From Cheiracanthium punctorium (taxonomy: Eukaryota; Arthropoda; Arachnida; Araneae; Cheiracanthiidae), in assembly GCA_038373885.1 (NCBI GenBank), contig JAWZYV010019958.1:496001-560000 (forward strand): a stretch of DNA of 64,000 nucleotides, written 5' to 3'. The first letter of the stretch is position 1; every line of letters begins with the position of its first letter. The notes below the pieces were generated by a model that saw nothing but the letters and a program-made list of their open reading frames with translations, was not told the origin of the DNA and did no database searches. Below, piece after piece: positions 56,901 to 59,240 of the stretch. The position numbers and the translations under genes are program-made.

Positions 56901-59194
56901 GGGTAGGAAATTGTTCCTCAAAACGCGAATCAGAAAAATTTCTGTCTGAGGAGGGGCCTTAACTCACTAGAACACTTGTCAATGAGAACCCCGAGTTGTT
57001 TTTCTTCCCCCTCCTTCTTCTTTGCAACAAGACAGTTCTATCTGGGGCTAACAGGAGACAATGACACCTGAAGTGTGTTGCTTGTGTCCAGTTTATTCCG
57101 CTGATTTGTTTTTATTTTATATTTTATGACTGCAATTTTAATTCATAATCTTCAAATGTTTAATAAACAGTAATTCAAAATAGTTACAAGATTTCTTCTG
57201 TTACAAAGATATAAATTAGCACAAACCCGAAAGAAATACACCACAGTAAATACTGTATTAGCCCGAATATAACGTGGCCTCAAATATAACGTGACCCCGA
57301 AATTTTTCATCAAGATAGTAATTCAAAAAATCCTATATGTAGGCTTCGAATTCAGCATGAGTCAGGTTTTTAACAGAAAATGATCAGTTAAAAAATACCG
57401 CTTTATATTCAGATCAATATGGTAAAATGAAATAATTTAATGTTCCCTGTACATCCCGGTACCATTTGATAGAAGGACCGGTACTGGTTGGTAGCACGGG
57501 GCTAGGGACCCCTGCTTTACAGGACGACCGCAAAAAATGTGAAGTGAGTTATAAAAGACTTGTAAATTCAAATATAGCTTTGAACAGAACAAATGGGTCT
57601 GGTTTGTCTCCTGGGGTTTGTAAATTAAAATTACCGTCAAGTAATCTTTTCGAATTTTCAGGGCTACATGTGGAATGGTTGTCATTTCAAGCCATTTTTA
57701 TGTAAATAATTCATGATAGCAATGAATTTTCCAAGTAACAGAAGCTGTTTTACCTTCATTCGGCACTTAAGGCTAATGATATGCAGTTAATTACTCTAAC
57801 GTTACATATAATTATCTAGTTGTTGAACCACTGGAAAAGAGGTCTGAAAACACTAGGTTACATTATGAATCATATTGGGAGAATTTTTAATTGTTCTAAG
57901 ATAAAATGTGAATATGCATCTAGTTTAAGACAGATGTTGGATAGAATAGAAAATAACTTGAGGTTGCTGAAATAATTAAAATTAAGAGTCAAATTCACTA
58001 TGTGAAGCTAAAAAAAAAAAAAAAAAGTGCAGAATAAATAGGCACTCCTTACCTCCATCAGTTGTAACTTGCATTGGAGATATATCCATACCGTTCTCTA
58101 CATTGAGAGCTCTTTGGAGAATATTTAATGTCCGCTGTCGTTCTTCTCCAGGCAACATATACTTATTCTTGTCTACTCTTTTCATCCTCAAATTTGTCAG
58201 CACACATTCAAAATCTTCCAAAAACGAAGTAAAAAATCAAATAAAATAAAAGGTTTTATTGTCAAATTATTTTTTGTACATAAAGTTAGCAATTTTTAGT
58301 GATACAAATGTGCTTTTAAGAAATAAAAAGAGCAGGAAAATTAATTATGCTTACACTTCTATTCAAAGGACATTGAAAAAAAAAAATTGTAATTAGAACA
58401 AATCTTGAAATTTAGACTGAAACTTTCACAACGTTATACTAAATACTTTATTACGGTACATGGTGGCAGAATCAATAATCTTCCTAAACTCTCAGTGGTG
58501 ACAGCTAGAATAACTATAATATGCAGGATTCGTAATAATTTTAGGGGGGGGAAGAGAAATTTGTAAGTAGTTTTGTCAAAGTTGCTTGATACTGCATACA
58601 TACAATATCACCTTGTTTTTTAATCGATAAATGATTTTTTTTCAAAAACAAAAAATGTGCATGTTTAATTAAAAAAAGATCTAATCATATGCACTTGGAA
58701 GAATCGTAATAAAGAAAAGTAAACTTTTAGTTTGTTTTTTCTGCTGTAGAGTAAAAATTATACATTATTTAGTAACCATAATAAGTAGAATAATTTTCCT
58801 TAAACCAACTAAGAAAAAAAATTTTTTTTTAGCAATTATTAGAGTTTCAAGTATTTTGCTTTTCCAAGTAGTTTAAAGCAGCATGAAACTGTTTTCAATT
58901 TTCAAAGAGTTTCTAAGGATTCTAACGAGGAGTGCACATCTTGCATGTGTAAACATTAATAAGCCAGTTGCTTTAAGTATAATTTGGTACCACTGATTTC
59001 ATAACACATTCACATGCTGCCAGAAAAGACCTGTGAGAATCAAAATCAAAATACAAATCTAGAGCCCCAGCACACTAAAAGTCAAGCTGAGTTGTTAATT
59101 GTAATCTCCTTTTGGCCCTGTCACATTCCAATGATGCAATCATTATTCTGCTGCCTGAACTGGAAAAGGGTCAAAAATGGACAGCTGGAAAAAA

Positions 59195-59240
<46 letters not shown>

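Larger units (their letters stand above)
49769..58052. other. Intron between exons 3 and 4
   Basis: 8.3 kb. Contains a BEL/Pao-like gag remnant (50,241-50,487), a hAT-like end (50,489), GT run (51,610-51,628), T run (51,737-51,758), dispersed repeat R1 copies, a pogo-type MITE (53,553-53,727), an inverted repeat cluster (54,430-55,190) and a hAT element (56,316-56,735). The parts 51,780-52,870 and 56,750-58,000 have no bounded feature; near 57,260 ATTAGCCCGAATATAACGTG recalls an element end. Confidence 0.7.
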